Source: Undaria pinnatifida
Taxonomy: Eukaryota; Sar; Phaeophyceae; Laminariales; Alariaceae
DNA: 64,000 nt
Reading direction: 5' to 3'
Assembly (NCBI GenBank): GCA_012845835.1
Contig: JABAKD010000016.1
Location: 8,019,919 to 8,083,918, forward strand
The notes under the pieces were generated by a model that was given only the letters and a program-made list of their open reading frames with translations, did not search any database and was not told the DNA's origin. Shown in pieces: positions 22,480 through 35,000 of this stretch. Every line of letters begins with the position of its first letter. Positions within the stretch are counted from its first letter, which is position 1. The translations under genes were made by a program, and so were the position numbers.

Positions 22480-24480
22480 GCTTGCGGCCTACACACCCTC
22501 TCCTTACACCGGTCCCTGGCATTGGCTTGTGTGGGCTGGTGTCCCAGCTCAATAGCGCCCTTTTGGGTGGGTTCACCTTGACCTCGACTGATATTGACGA
22601 TTTTCGCGCACACGGGTCACGTAAGAGGGTTGATGATCTTTCTGCTCCTAGGAGATTTGACGCCCGTGCTTCTGCTTTCGTCGATACGGGCGATGACCGC
22701 CTCAGCCGCGCACCATTTCGACCGGCCACCGACGCCAGTTTCATTCCGATTTTCGTGGTGCTCCGCCAGAATTCCCCCCACCGGCTCCTACGCCCCCTTC
22801 GGAGGCTTCAGTGGCACTGCCGCCCTCAGGGCCGCATCTCCACTCGGACACACTGAAGAATAGTCGCTGCCGCCGACGCCGCGTAGCCTGCTGTAGATTA
22901 TGGTTTCGGACCCGGCAGGGTACCTCGGTCATCTTCTTCTCGGGTCGACCCTCCTCGGCGCGTTTCGCGCCCTCGATCGCCTTTGGTCGTCGCCTCGGGC
23001 CCACCTTGGGCCCCAACGCCTGTCCCAACGGTACCCATCCCGTCTGACCGCGACCCAGCGGAGCTTTTGAGTGCTCCGCTTTTAGGACTCTCGATCTCTT
23101 CGGAGCCTCTCCGCTCTTACGGCCAATTTGGCCGCCCTCGGCGCTGCTGCTGAATTTCACTTTAGCATTTCCGCTGCCCGTTATTCGCACGCCGACTGGG
23201 TACGGGAGCAACACAAGCAGAGCCTGCGTGTTACGCCGCCATCCAGTACCTTTTTCTCGGCCAGTCAGTGACCCTGCCCACCGAAGCTTTGCCGCGTTTT
23301 CTCTCACACCAGCGCTCCTCCTTCTCGGGATTCAGGAGCTCGCTGGCAAAGGACGCCTCCCTACCTTACTACCGACGGGGGTATTGTCCTCTTCGTCCTT
23401 AATCCAGCTGTGACCCCCTACTCCCTACGACCGGCGAGACGCGCGGCTTGCCTTGTGGGTGACGAGCCAGTTCGTGTTTTATGTGCCGGTACTCACGCGC
23501 CCTTGGACCATGCAAGCCTGCCATTCGACTGCTTCCTGCCATCTCGGCACGGCACGCACACTTCGCATGCTCGAACGTTTCTACTGGTGGATAGTCATGA
23601 GCGTTTGCACCCGCTGGTGGCTGCGCGACTGCCCAAAGTGCCAAGCGCGGAATACATCGCGATTGACGACTCGTTGGCCCGTCATCTCGATTCCCCTCGC
23701 TCCGGGACCGGGCATTGTTGTCAGCGTGAACTATTCTGGGCCGCTGCCGATCACGCCCGGGGCAACACCTACGTCTTTCTTGCACCGAACGTTTTAGCTG
23801 CCGCGCGGATATTCTCCCTCACCGGCGCTGAATTTACAGCTGAGCGTTCGGCCAACGCCCTTATCAACCGTTGTATTCCCCTTGGGAATGCCCGTGTAGT
23901 ATCCTCTCGGACAACGTCCTCCATTTCACCTCCAAGCTTTTGCACGTCGTCTACGAGCTTCTAGGTGTTCGAAAAAACGCCACCAGCTCCTGCTACCCGA
24001 CCGGTGACGGTGCTGTGGAGCGTGTCAACCATACAATGGCCCAAAAGCTGGCTATGGTCGCCAATGAGCGGGAAGACGATTGGGATGCCCAACTACCTAA
24101 CGTGGAATTCGCCTGCAGCCATTCGGTCGGCGCCGCCACTGGTCTGGCCCCCAACGAGGTTCACATGGGCAGGCTCCCGCGCCCCCCTCTTACCCTCTTC
24201 GACCACTCCGGGGTCGCTAGCCATCAGAACCTGACCCGCGACCACATCGCATATTGCAACCTGGGTCGGCACGCCAACCGCGCACCAACGATATTGTTCG
24301 CGAAATGCATGCTTTGACAGTTTCTCGTGTGGAACGGCGAAACTCAGCCCTTTCGGACGCTTTGCGTCAGGTCCCCAACTTCGTTTCGGGAAATTGGGCT
24401 TGGCCGTATAATGCGGCCTCCACTATTCGCCAAGGTGCGAAGGCCGGCACGGATGCCAACGTGCCCAAGGTAAACATTGT
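22480..24480 (+). pseudogene. decayed Ty3/gypsy polyprotein (integrase region)
   Basis: The integrase is spread over three plus frames with several frameshifts. From about 23140 to 23410 a linker region is readable (AAIQYLFLGQ, then IQELAGKGRLP, then GGIVLFVLNPAV). A zinc-binding segment follows at about 23510-23660 (CHSTASCHLGTARTL..ERFYWW..CPKCQ). The core is readable at about 23690-23790 (SGPLPITPG) and 23871-24230 (ILSDN; GDGAVERVNHTMAQKLAM; VGAATGLAPNEVHMGRLPR). These are standard landmarks of Ty3/gypsy integrases. I found no intact RT, protease or gag and no LTR pair, so the copy is dead and truncated. Upstream (22480-23100) may hold eroded RT/RNase H sequence. Confidence 0.75.
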
Positions 24481-25767
24481 GCTCAATTAGAGGGCCCTTA
24501 TATGACCCTCACGGTCGACCCCTGCCCTCTCTAGCGAGACACCGGACGGTCCCTCCCTTAGAGATAAACTTCTCCATTTGGATCTACCCACAGAAATCCC
24601 CGGCACAGATGCGCACTGCCGCGTCTCCGTCGAGCGCTTGCAAGCCCTGCGCCAACCCCTACGACAGCGGCGACATGCACACGTATCATTCTGATGAGTT
24701 GACGCAACACGTGCTCAACAATCTCACGAAAAAAATTCCTTCCGTATCAGGCCATTCAGGACGACGTGTCGGCGCCCTTCCAGCGTCGAGGTGGAAAGGC
24801 TGACCGGCATGGCCGTCAATCGCTCCGAGGTCGGGGTCGGGCAATCGCGGTGATGTACGAATTGCATTGAACCAAGCTCTCTCGCCCATCATGAGAACGG
24901 GAGATGGACCTCCAGCTCTCACGACAACATATCTTCCTCTACTGGGCGAGTACTACGAACCAGCACCGCCAAACCAACAGCCTACAACGTTAGATGCGCA
25001 CTTTCTCGTGCTAACGGTGAGCGATTTTTTGACACCTGGCTACGACTGCGCGCCGCGCGCTGACTCCACTACAGCACGACGGTGCTCCCCAACGGGGCCC
25101 ATTTTTGGTACACGGCCGACGACGGCTTGTGATGGTTAGGGGAAATCAGCGCTCGTACAACCGTCGACGTGGAATATGTGGTACACTTTCTGGACCAACC
25201 GGAACCGATCAAGCTTCCGCTCTCTCCGGCTCGCTATACGATTGTAGCAGGAGGGGTTTCAAGGCTCCTGGTGCCTTCAACTCCGTCGGGGTAGATCAGT
25301 TACATGCGGGATTCAAAGTATGGTCGATGAATCCTGTTTCGACGTTCATGCCACCACTGAATCGGGTATTTGACGTTCATGTCACCACCGAGCTAGGCTG
25401 TTTGAATCCTGTTTTCTTGGTTTTGGGTTCTGGTTCTTCGGGAGATATTCATTTTTCTGGGTTTTGGGCTTAGTTTCCATGGGGAGGGGTGTCCCGTTAT
25501 TTCTCCGCTCGGTTTCGGCGTCACCTCCGCAGGGTTACGTGCGATGTTAATTCCCCGCGTAAGCAAAGTTTTGTACGTAGCGTTCTGATACGCTTTTGCG
25601 ATCGCTTGGGGTTTTGCTGGCGAGGTTTCCGACTATACCGCCTTTGATCCCATCATTTTTGCATTTCTTAGTCTTTCTCGGTAGCACCCCGTTTTTTGTT
25701 TATTTTCTTCCCATTCCCCGTGTCAATCTGAAAAAAGCGATAGCCCTCGCGTCTGTCGATTTTTCCC
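24481..25767. other. intergenic stretch after the gypsy remnant
   Basis: Possibly the eroded 3' end of the retrotransposon. No open frame with family likeness, and no direct-repeat partner of the region before 22480, was found. Confidence 0.35.
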
Positions 25768-26225
25768 CTACCTGGAGTACTTGAAGCTGAAAATGACCGA
25801 GTACTTGTCAGTTCCCGGGGTACTACGTGCTGAAAAATACCGTGTACCTGCCGGTACCTGGACTACCACAAGCTGAAAATGACCGAGTACCTGCCAGTTT
25901 ACGTGGGGTAGTTGGAGTTGAAAAAGACTGTGTACCTGCCAGTACCTAGGATACTTTAGCTGAGGATGACTGAGTACCTGCCAGTAAACCTGGAGTATTT
26001 TGAGTTGAAAACGGCTGAGTACCTGCCAGTACCTGGGGTACTTCAATCTGAAAATGACTGTATTATCTACCAGTACCTGGAGTACTTCAAGCTGAAAATG
26101 ACTGAATACCTACCAGTGCCGGAGCCCGGAGTACCTCAAGCTGAAAATGATTGAGTACTTGCCAGTACCTGGAGTACTTCAAGCTGAAAATGACAGAATA
26201 CTTGTCAGTACCTGGATTGTCAAGG
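25768..26225. repeat. 43-bp minisatellite
   Basis: About ten degenerate copies of a unit built from GAGTACCTGCCAGTACCTGG and AGTACTTCAAGCTGAAAATG followed by ACT. Units differ by point changes and small indels. No gene overlaps it. Confidence 0.85.
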
Positions 26226-29061
26226 CGCGAAATGACTGGTCCTGGTTACTGGTACTCTGACTACTTTGAGGTCTCCACGTATCCAACCATTCGACGATCT
26301 TCTTGTTTTTAATAAAGACGAAACCTACCATAACACAATCATACCGTACGCTGAAGAGATGAGCCTCGGCAATCCATCGAGCACACGGGAGCACCAGAAC
26401 ACAGCGAGCAGCACATTGCCCGGGGTAAAAAACAGGGTGGGGATTTAGATCGAGGCTGGGGCTACCCCAGGCGATTCTATAAAACATCATCTTACATTTT
26501 TACACGTCTTGATTAATATCATTCCGGTACATTTCAACGTATCAGCAACGTGTAGTTTACATGTACCACCAGCAGTGGCGTAACAATGAACGGCAGAAAA
26601 TAGTGCAAGGCACTCGCTTGATCACTTATGTACAGGAATCGCGGACGCCCTCCCCCTCGCCCCCCCCCCCCCCCCCTCCCACCAGCTCACGTTGAAGTTC
26701 TTTGCGACCAACAACAGAACACCCGATAGAGTGCAGCACGGTAAAACCAACGACATACACTACGCTCACGTGTAGTGCTCGTAGTGTCTTTTTTTCCGGC
26801 ACCTCTCGCAAAGGACATTTTTTTCCGGAGCGTTCCGAGCGTTTTACTCTACTTCGAAGTAGCAGTACATGCCGCATTTGCACGTTGACCAGTTTAGTCA
26901 CCATGCTTGTCCATATTAATGGTTTTCTTTGTGGCGAGATCGACGGAAAAAGTGGGAAACACCGCTCTCGGGGCTATGCTCCTCCAAAGGAATAGACGGG
27001 GATACCAAACGACGGTTCGCCAAACCGCATTCCTCCCCTGCTCTAGAAGGACCGCCCGGGCCGAAGTGTTGTCTTGATGGCCAAATCATCGCTCACCGAA
27101 GATTTTTCAGGAGAGATACAAAAAAAGTTACTTTTTGGAAGTGGAAATTGTTCTACTACGAGTACTTCAACGCACATAATAACCGTTTTGAAACTCAAGA
27201 CGTGAAACAGGACAAGACAGGAACACGATTACAGCATCGATCACACGTAGCCCACCGCTGCATATTTCGATGAATAGTACGGGCACTACACTGCAAGGAG
27301 AAAGTTGTCCAACATGCTCCCAGCATGGCCATACTCCCGCTACATATCGCTAGCCTTGCATAGTTAGCAGACCACGATTCGCTATTTTACGGTCGTTGTA
27401 CCCAGGTTTCAACAGAAAGCAACGCGCTAACGGTCCTACCGGCCAGGACACAGTTCTGTGGACCGACAGCAGAACAAGCACTATTCAATTCAGCGCGATT
27501 GCCGCTGCTACCGTAAGCGCAGGTCGGCACACCGCAAGAGAGTCACATCCTCGCGGGACAGCAGTACTTGAGCAACAAACACAAAAAATGACTTCTCATT
27601 CGTGAAGCAGGCTCCGGTGGAGCAACCGTCCCCACCCACCGCACCATCCCCGCGGTATTATACACTAGCAGCCACGAACGACAGACGATGAAACAACTCC
27701 CCCTCGACCTGCGCCACAGCGATAGCAACAGCAGCAGAGAAATATCTCGTGCGGGGCCCAGGCTAGACTTCTTAATTGAGAGAAAGCGTGTTCCACGCTA
27801 CCTTTAGTATGACGGCACCACATGAAACTCAGCTCCACATTTTCGTTGGAAACTCGGGAGCGGCCATGCTAACGTTTGTGTGAATACACCCTTTCTCAAG
27901 TAAGAAAACCCAGCCTCGACCAGTATTCCGGTTTCTTAATAAACGGCTGGTAGTGCATGGCAGCATCGCGCACACCAAGTCATCAAAGAGCATCAACGAG
28001 CCATCCGGCCATCTCGAGATGGGTGGCCTCGTCATCCCACGCTTCCACGTATGCGATACATCCTGCTGCCCTTCATCTGGAGAGCGGCGCGGGGATTGAA
28101 ATGCGCGCGTCGTTAGCGGAGGTCATTAAAACAAGGCCGCAGAGAACAACGAATTAAGAGGGCTAACACATCAAGAGAATGTTACGAACATACCACGAAA
28201 AAAGGTTGCAATCCTTTCGGCGACCAGAACATTTTTTTCGTGCTATTTACAAGCTGCACGCCTCAAAATCACAGGCACGGTTCTAAGGGGGTTCGCGCTG
28301 ATCGCGAGCAAGCACCGCAGGCTGTGGTCCTGTTATCCACCCCACCAACATTCCAACTCCTATTCCAAGTACAAATTATTTACATGTTAAGGTTAATAGC
28401 TTGTCCCCGAAGCTAAGGAATGATGCAGTACAACAGGTTCCAAGGTATGTTAATGCAGACACCACACTGCAGTAGACCAGCCTCCTATCATAGCTACAAA
28501 TCACGGACTCGAACATCCATCCACCCATCCACCCAGCGTTAGAGCGAGTGAAAACCATCCCACCCCCCCACCCCTACCAGCCTTCCTGTCTGTCTTACCC
28601 ACTCCCACCCAACCCAGGAAGGTAAAACATTGCATTCAGGTGGATACACGCCTCCACCAAGCTAACTACACTGACGCGCGTTACGATGGCGGTAGCGTTT
28701 TTTGGCCAGAGCATTTCTTGCTGAAGGGGCTTGTCAATTACAGTAGACTAACGAACTATCCAACATCCTTGGAATGTCCTTTTCGTTTTACAACATAATT
28801 TCGTTATTGCGACTATTGAATAGGCCAAGGCCTTGTCCATCGGGCGGCACTTTCATTTTGTCGCCAAAAAAAGTTTTCAGTGAGGTATAGAGCTCCTTCA
28901 ACCCGTTTAGAGCCCTAAAATTGTCTCTACCGGTATACTAACTCCAAGTTATTTGTCCCCAAAAGCGAGTTTCCAGTTGCAAAGGCGTTAACCCTTTCAC
29001 CACTCCAATATTATTCAGCACTATCTTCAAGTGGTTTTCCCAAAATCAAATAGATGCAGCT
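26226..29061. other. intergenic stretch, no confident gene
   Basis: Contains a C-run at about 26657-26676, C-rich tracts at 28560-28610, and otherwise unremarkable sequence. A minus-strand segment near 28070-27972 reads as a possible terminal exon but lacks a phase-compatible partner. The 3' UTR of the SKA3-like gene probably occupies the right end. Confidence 0.4.
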
Positions 29062-32000
29062 CTAACGGGGGGGGTGAGGCGCCTCAGAAAAATTAGGTAC
29101 ATCCCTATCGTAGCATGACTCCAATCCACTCCACCCCGCTCCACTTGCCTCAACGCGCTTGAAGTGTGACGCAAACAGCAGCAGCGTTCGAGACAGTTCA
29201 CCGTGATCGATGATGGCCGTCATCTCGTCCGCCGTCAGCAGCAACTCCGACGGGGTTTCCAGTCTCGGAGCGGCGTAGGCGTTAAGGTTGCGGATGGCCT
29301 CGTTCAGGACGCCCCTCGATACTTGAATGGTAATGAAGGTAGGTGCCTGGAAGCGTCGCGTGAGAAAGCGCGAACGTATATCAGCAACAGCGAGATCGCA
29401 GCAGACGAAGCGGACAAAGCAGCAGAAGCAACCGCGGGAGCAGCAGCAGAAGCAAGCGCACACAGGACCGAGCGTAAGACAAATGGGGGTTGGTAGAAAT
29501 AGGGAGCCGTTAATGGCGGGGAGACTAACGTTTGCTTCAAAAATGTTGCTCCGTGCTTGACTTCGAGACGCATTACACTTCACATACTGCTATAGGCTAC
29601 CTGAAGGAGAGTCTGACTGGAAAATGATCCACTGATGCACGGCGCTCGCACACAAGACGGAACACATGATGGACAAGCAAGCAAGAAAGAAAGCAAGCAG
29701 GCTAAAACGCAAGCAAGCAGGCAGCCGAAAACACAACCAACAATAAAGCCAAACCAAACCAAACAACCTAAAGTTCCAACTACTTATTCCCGGTTTTCCC
29801 CTCCCGTGACTCTCGTTACCTTTGCGTACTCTTCCTGCGACACGAGTTCCAGCGGCCCATCGCTTCCCAATGCCTCCAGCGGTTCCCCTCCCTCCCCTTC
29901 CCGCGCCTCCACCTCCTCTCCCCCCCCCCGTTCCTCCTTCTCAGGCTCCTCGCCGACAGCTTCCTCCGCCTCCTCCAGTCGCCGCCAACAGAGCGCAGCG
30001 CTCGCACCGGGGGCATCGGCAGCAACTCCATATTCGGGATTCTGCGCGAAAGCTACGGGCGACGACAGCTCGGGAGTTCGACAATCGTCCTCGTCCTCCT
30101 CCTGGGTGTCACTATAGCCGTCGCCATCGCGACCACCGTCGTCAAAGTTGTTGACTTTTTCCTCCCCACCGGAGATATACCGACAGCTAACTCTGCCGCC
30201 ACTAACACTACCACCGGTACCCCTGCCGCCAATACCGTGACCGCCACTGCCGCCGCTGCCACCGCGGCTGCTGTTCGCGCGCGATCCGCCATAGATCGCA
30301 GACAATGTCGGGGTACGATGTGTCTCCCCACCAGACCGCGTCGAGCGGACAGAATGGCCGGGGACGCTGCCGCCACCCCCCCCACTAACTCCGCCACCAC
30401 TGCCACGACCACCGTCGCGTATGGAGACGTCGGGAAAATAACGCGGTGTCGGCATCGGCGGGCTGTCCACCGCCGTTATCGCGAAGCGCCGCCGATGTAA
30501 AGAGGCACCGTCGATGTGCAGTCGATACAGGCGCGAGACGGCCACACGATAATAAGGGTACAGGCGGGCGGTCGAGATTAGCCACGAGACGATAATAAAT
30601 ACTACCTGGCAAGGGGTATGGGCAGTGAAGATCAAGATCGATATCCATATCAAGATCAATATCAAAATAACAATATGGAGCAGCCGAAGCAAACACAGCA
30701 CTGGAAGCAAACGAAGCACTGGAAGCAAACGGAGTAACCGAACTAATCCGACCAATTGGACCCATCAATCTAACGATAGCAAGCGGACCATGCGGGGCAA
30801 CCAGAACCATCGGATACTGTGACTGTCTGAAGCCGGAGGTTTTTCACTCACGTGCGCGGCGTTTCCGGACTCAGGGGTTCCTCATCCTCTTGCCCACCCC
30901 CCGCCCCCGGAGCTGGCGGCGACTCGCCAGACGCCTCTCGCGAGACACAGACGGGGGACGCGGGAGAGTTACCCCCCCAAAAATCGTCCCCCAATTCAGT
31001 CGACCGTCCGCCGCTCCCACAGGAGCCATCCCCTACCTGTCAGAAGAACAGCCGCGAGCGGGGGGTCGTGGTGGTAGCGAGGGATGTTTAGGTCATTAGA
31101 AATTTCCCTTACACACAACCCTCCAGCTTATGTCTAACCCGTCAACAGTGTGTGGCACGCCTAATCGAATCAAATTCCGAGTATTCAGTACATTACGTAC
31201 AAGTAGACCTGAATTATATAGCTGCAAGAAGATTCAACCAACTTACGTGGGTACGTAGTACTAGGTATACTTCAATGAGAAAACACCACCCTGGGCATAT
31301 AGAAACCCACCTCGGCCAAAGCGCGTCCTGGGGTCGGATCTGGCGACGCGATCAGGGACTGGGAGCAACCCTTCCCCTCCCTCCCTTCCTCGTCAACCCG
31401 CGTCACACTACTGCCGTTGCTGATTTTCCTGCTGGAAAACGGGACGCAGTCATCGATAAGAACGTGCCAGAGGGAGCACAAAACTTAATTAGCAAAACTC
31501 ACCAAGAGAAGAAAATTGCCCGCATCGTATCTGATATTTCCACTCATGATGTTGCGCGCTTCCACTATTTAGACGGTATACCCGATCATATGTACTGTAC
31601 GTGCAAGTATTAATAGTACATGCATGCATCACTACCAAAACCCGTCGCCGACTGACACATTCGGAAGCGTACGATGAAGCGCCTAAAAAAAACATTAAGC
31701 AGTACTAAGTAGTTCATACGACATTCATTTGTTTCGACATCCAAAGCAGGCGATACATATCATGCGACACATATCATGCCAACATCTTCATATTTGGAAG
31801 GGTTACAAAGGTGGCGAAACAGCAAAAATAATCGTTTAGGTTCAGGAGACGATACGGTCGCATTTCTCATATACTTGGTTGCAAAACTTTGGACCTCCCA
31901 AAAAGGGGCGAGAGAGGGTGCCGCTGGGATCGGTCGATACAGGAGCGGAAACGCGGACGGGTTAACCCCTTTAAAATGCGAGTTTTTTGCTAGAGCTTCA

Positions 32001-35000
32001 ACTATGACTTGGTGCAGGAAAAAATACCCCACGGTGAAAGGGTTCAAAGCAGGGGTAACGAGGAGGTAGGCCTGTACCTGGGGATCTCGCGCGCCGTATT
32101 CCCGGCGTTCATGGCCACCTCCATCAGGGACCGGCCAACTTCTGTTCTCATCGGTGAGCTCAACACGGGAACTGGGGAGTCCACGGACACTTCGCTACGG
32201 TATCAGGAGCGAGGCAGGGAAGGAAGGAGGGAGGGAGGGAGGGAGGGAGGGAGGGAGGGAGGAAGGGTACGGAGGGGTGACGGAGTCTCATACTTTGCTC
32301 GAGCTGTTGTCGTCGCGCCGACTTTAATAGTTCCCTTCATCTAGTACAGCAGCAGAAGCGGTGGCCCCAACGCCATGCTTCATCCAACGAACACATACCC
32401 CCGCCCCCACCGCCAAAAACCACGTTCATATTACACGCAAGAGCCTTTAAGACGCAAGGCCAGGCACGCACGCACGGGACAAAACTAATCAAATAAGAGG
32501 TAGAGAATGCAGGAAAAAACAAGAAAAATACCGGCGTTTTACGAAAACAATACAGGAAAACAAAAGGCATAGAAAAGCAACAACAATAACAAACACCCAG
32601 CACGCTGAGCGCAGCGCTCTGCACGGTGGTACGTACCTTTCCACGTCTCTCGCGCCGAAATCTCTCCCATTAGGCGTTGACGGCTCTCCGCTCCCAAGGC
32701 ATGGCATCCGAGGCGTGGGCGGGTCAGATCTCCAGGGCGAAGCCGGTGCCATCTCAATCCTTCTCTCTTCGTCCCTGCGCCCGCCTCCCGCCGAAATTTG
32801 ACAACCATCGCTAACCCCACCTTCCTCGCCACCACCACCACGACCTCCACCACTACCACCGCTGCCACCGCCACCGCTACCGCTACCGCTGACGATACCA
32901 AGGCGGGTACCGATGCCGCTACTGATGCTGCTGCGTCGTTGTCGGTCAGACATTGGCGTGTTCAGGTGGGGTGGTGACCAGCTACTCGACACGGAAGACC
33001 TAGCGACCTCTCCCGCCACCGTCGTCGTCGCTGCCCCTCCATCTGCACCCTGCTGGAGGTGATCACCTTGTTCGTGGTGGTGGTTGTTGCCGGCGATGGC
33101 AACAGCCGAATGCTGGGCGAGAAGGACCTCGAGCGAGCGAGCAGTTCCGACGGGGCTGTAGCCGGAGCCACCCTTGACTTGCCGCTGCTTCTGCAAGTGG
33201 TCCAGCCGGAGCATTTCGCGGGTTCCCTGCCGACGGAGCGTGTGTGCACGTTGTTTAAATGTTTTCATGATTTGCCGTATTTTTGTGTGTATCTACACTT
33301 TTGTGTATTTGGTTTAATATATTGCGCGGGCTATACGGTCGAATCATAGTCCATATAGATGTACATGCATACAGAGCTCTATGAAAAACGAGACGCGGGG
33401 TGGAAGGAACGTCATCAACCCGATTTGAAATTCAGACAAAACAATACTCCGCCACACCTACGCCAACAGCACACAGGGTGTGGCGCACACAGCAGTGCAG
33501 TCACGCTCCTCGTGACGGGGCAACGTTAACGATTGCAACCACAGAGACCGCCTTCGTCGATGATAACGCCGCTGTGTCACGCAGCTTGCGAAGCTGAACA
33601 CTCAACTGGTTGGAATCACAGCTGACACCAAAGCATCATAGTCATTCATGACAATAACATTAATAGATACATGGTATGCATCTATATAAAAACCGGTTAC
33701 CAGATGTATTTATCCGCATCGCACCTCTGATATTTCCCAATCGGCTAGTGTTGGCGTCGCCGGCGAGTCCTCGTCGCCACCCTGCTCCTCCTCAGGGATA
33801 ATCGCGGCGGCAGAATGATGCACAGGGGTTGCAACAACAGCAGCGTCATCATCGATGGGACCGGTCTCCACCGGTACCGCTAATTCCTCTTCTGGACCGG
33901 CACGGGTCTCGCCACCGCCGCTATCGACGCCATTATCTTGTTGGGACGAGGCGTTAGCTTCACTGGGGACGCTATGTTTTCCTCCCCTACAGTCCTGCGA
34001 GGGGGCGTGGCCTGTGGCGTCGAAGTGAGAACAAGAAGGAGGAGAGGGGAAGCTGTTAGTGGTGAGCATGGTTGGTGTGTGATGCGAAGCGGTACGATGT
34101 AGACGAAGGCGGAGCGTAGGTAATAGGAGACAAGTCGGTAGGTGGGTCGGTCGGCACGTAAATCGGTCGGTTGCAGCATACATCCCCCCCGCAAGACGGT
34201 GTACGTACTCAGTGGCGGCGGCGTGAAACGGAGCACTTCCCCCAGATACACGACGAAAAAAAAACAGTAAAACGGCAGCAATACCGGCAGCGGTATGTTA
34301 GCAACATCAACAGCAACGACCAAATATTCAAATGAGAACACACGGAAAGCAGCACACCGCGCGAGTGTATTTGAAACTGGGCCTTGCGCGAGGCCTAAAA
34401 AAATGCACCGAGCGAGTGCAGTACCACACTCTCCCCAAACAATAAGGGCAGAGCCGGTTTTACTTCCCCCCCCTCCCCCCCACCCTGTCACAAAACGCTC
34501 CGAAATCTCGACGAAACGACAACAACCGCAAAATCTGATGCACAAGGTACCCAGCCCGTTACTAACGACACCAACTGTACAAGACAACGCGGTCTGGTTT
34601 CTTCCTTCACCTCCTGCAACTTCGGATTCATCGCCCTCGTCCACGCCGCCGGGCGTTGAAGCCCCTTCGTTCTTACGAGACACTGCTGCTTCGGCTTTAG
34701 AGATTAGAGAAGCACCCTTGCCAGGCGCAGCACTAGCGAGCGTCGGTCGCACGTATCCGTACTGCAAAAATACGGAGGCGTGCATGTAGGAAGAGGGGAA
34801 AGGGGAGAAATAATAGGTGTGTGTGGGGGGGTATTGCTTTCGTCTGAGCGCAAGGCACGTCGGGGTATCACACGAACGGTACGGTGCACAGACATTACAT
34901 TACGAGAGGTAGGAGCGTTATATTTCTGTTTTTCAAATGTTCAAGAAATTACCGGCACCGTTTCCTCACCGCCGAAAGCCTCTCCTCGAGATCCGCGAAT

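Noticed and set aside
27972-28070. Minus-strand segment reading CIAYVEAWDDEATHLEMAGW then a stop, like a terminal exon
   Set aside because: Looks coding, but no acceptor gives a phase compatible with the SKA3-like gene or another exon; left unassigned.
33880-34100. Alternative SKA3 reading that ends at a TAG near 33880
   Set aside because: Using the acceptor at ..CTGTAG gives an early stop, whereas the acceptor before 34011 has a good pyrimidine tract and joins in phase to all later exons.
34295-34789. 164-codon plus-strand frame opposite SKA3 exon 4
   Set aside because: The minus strand has matching splice sites and phase on both sides; the plus frame has none.
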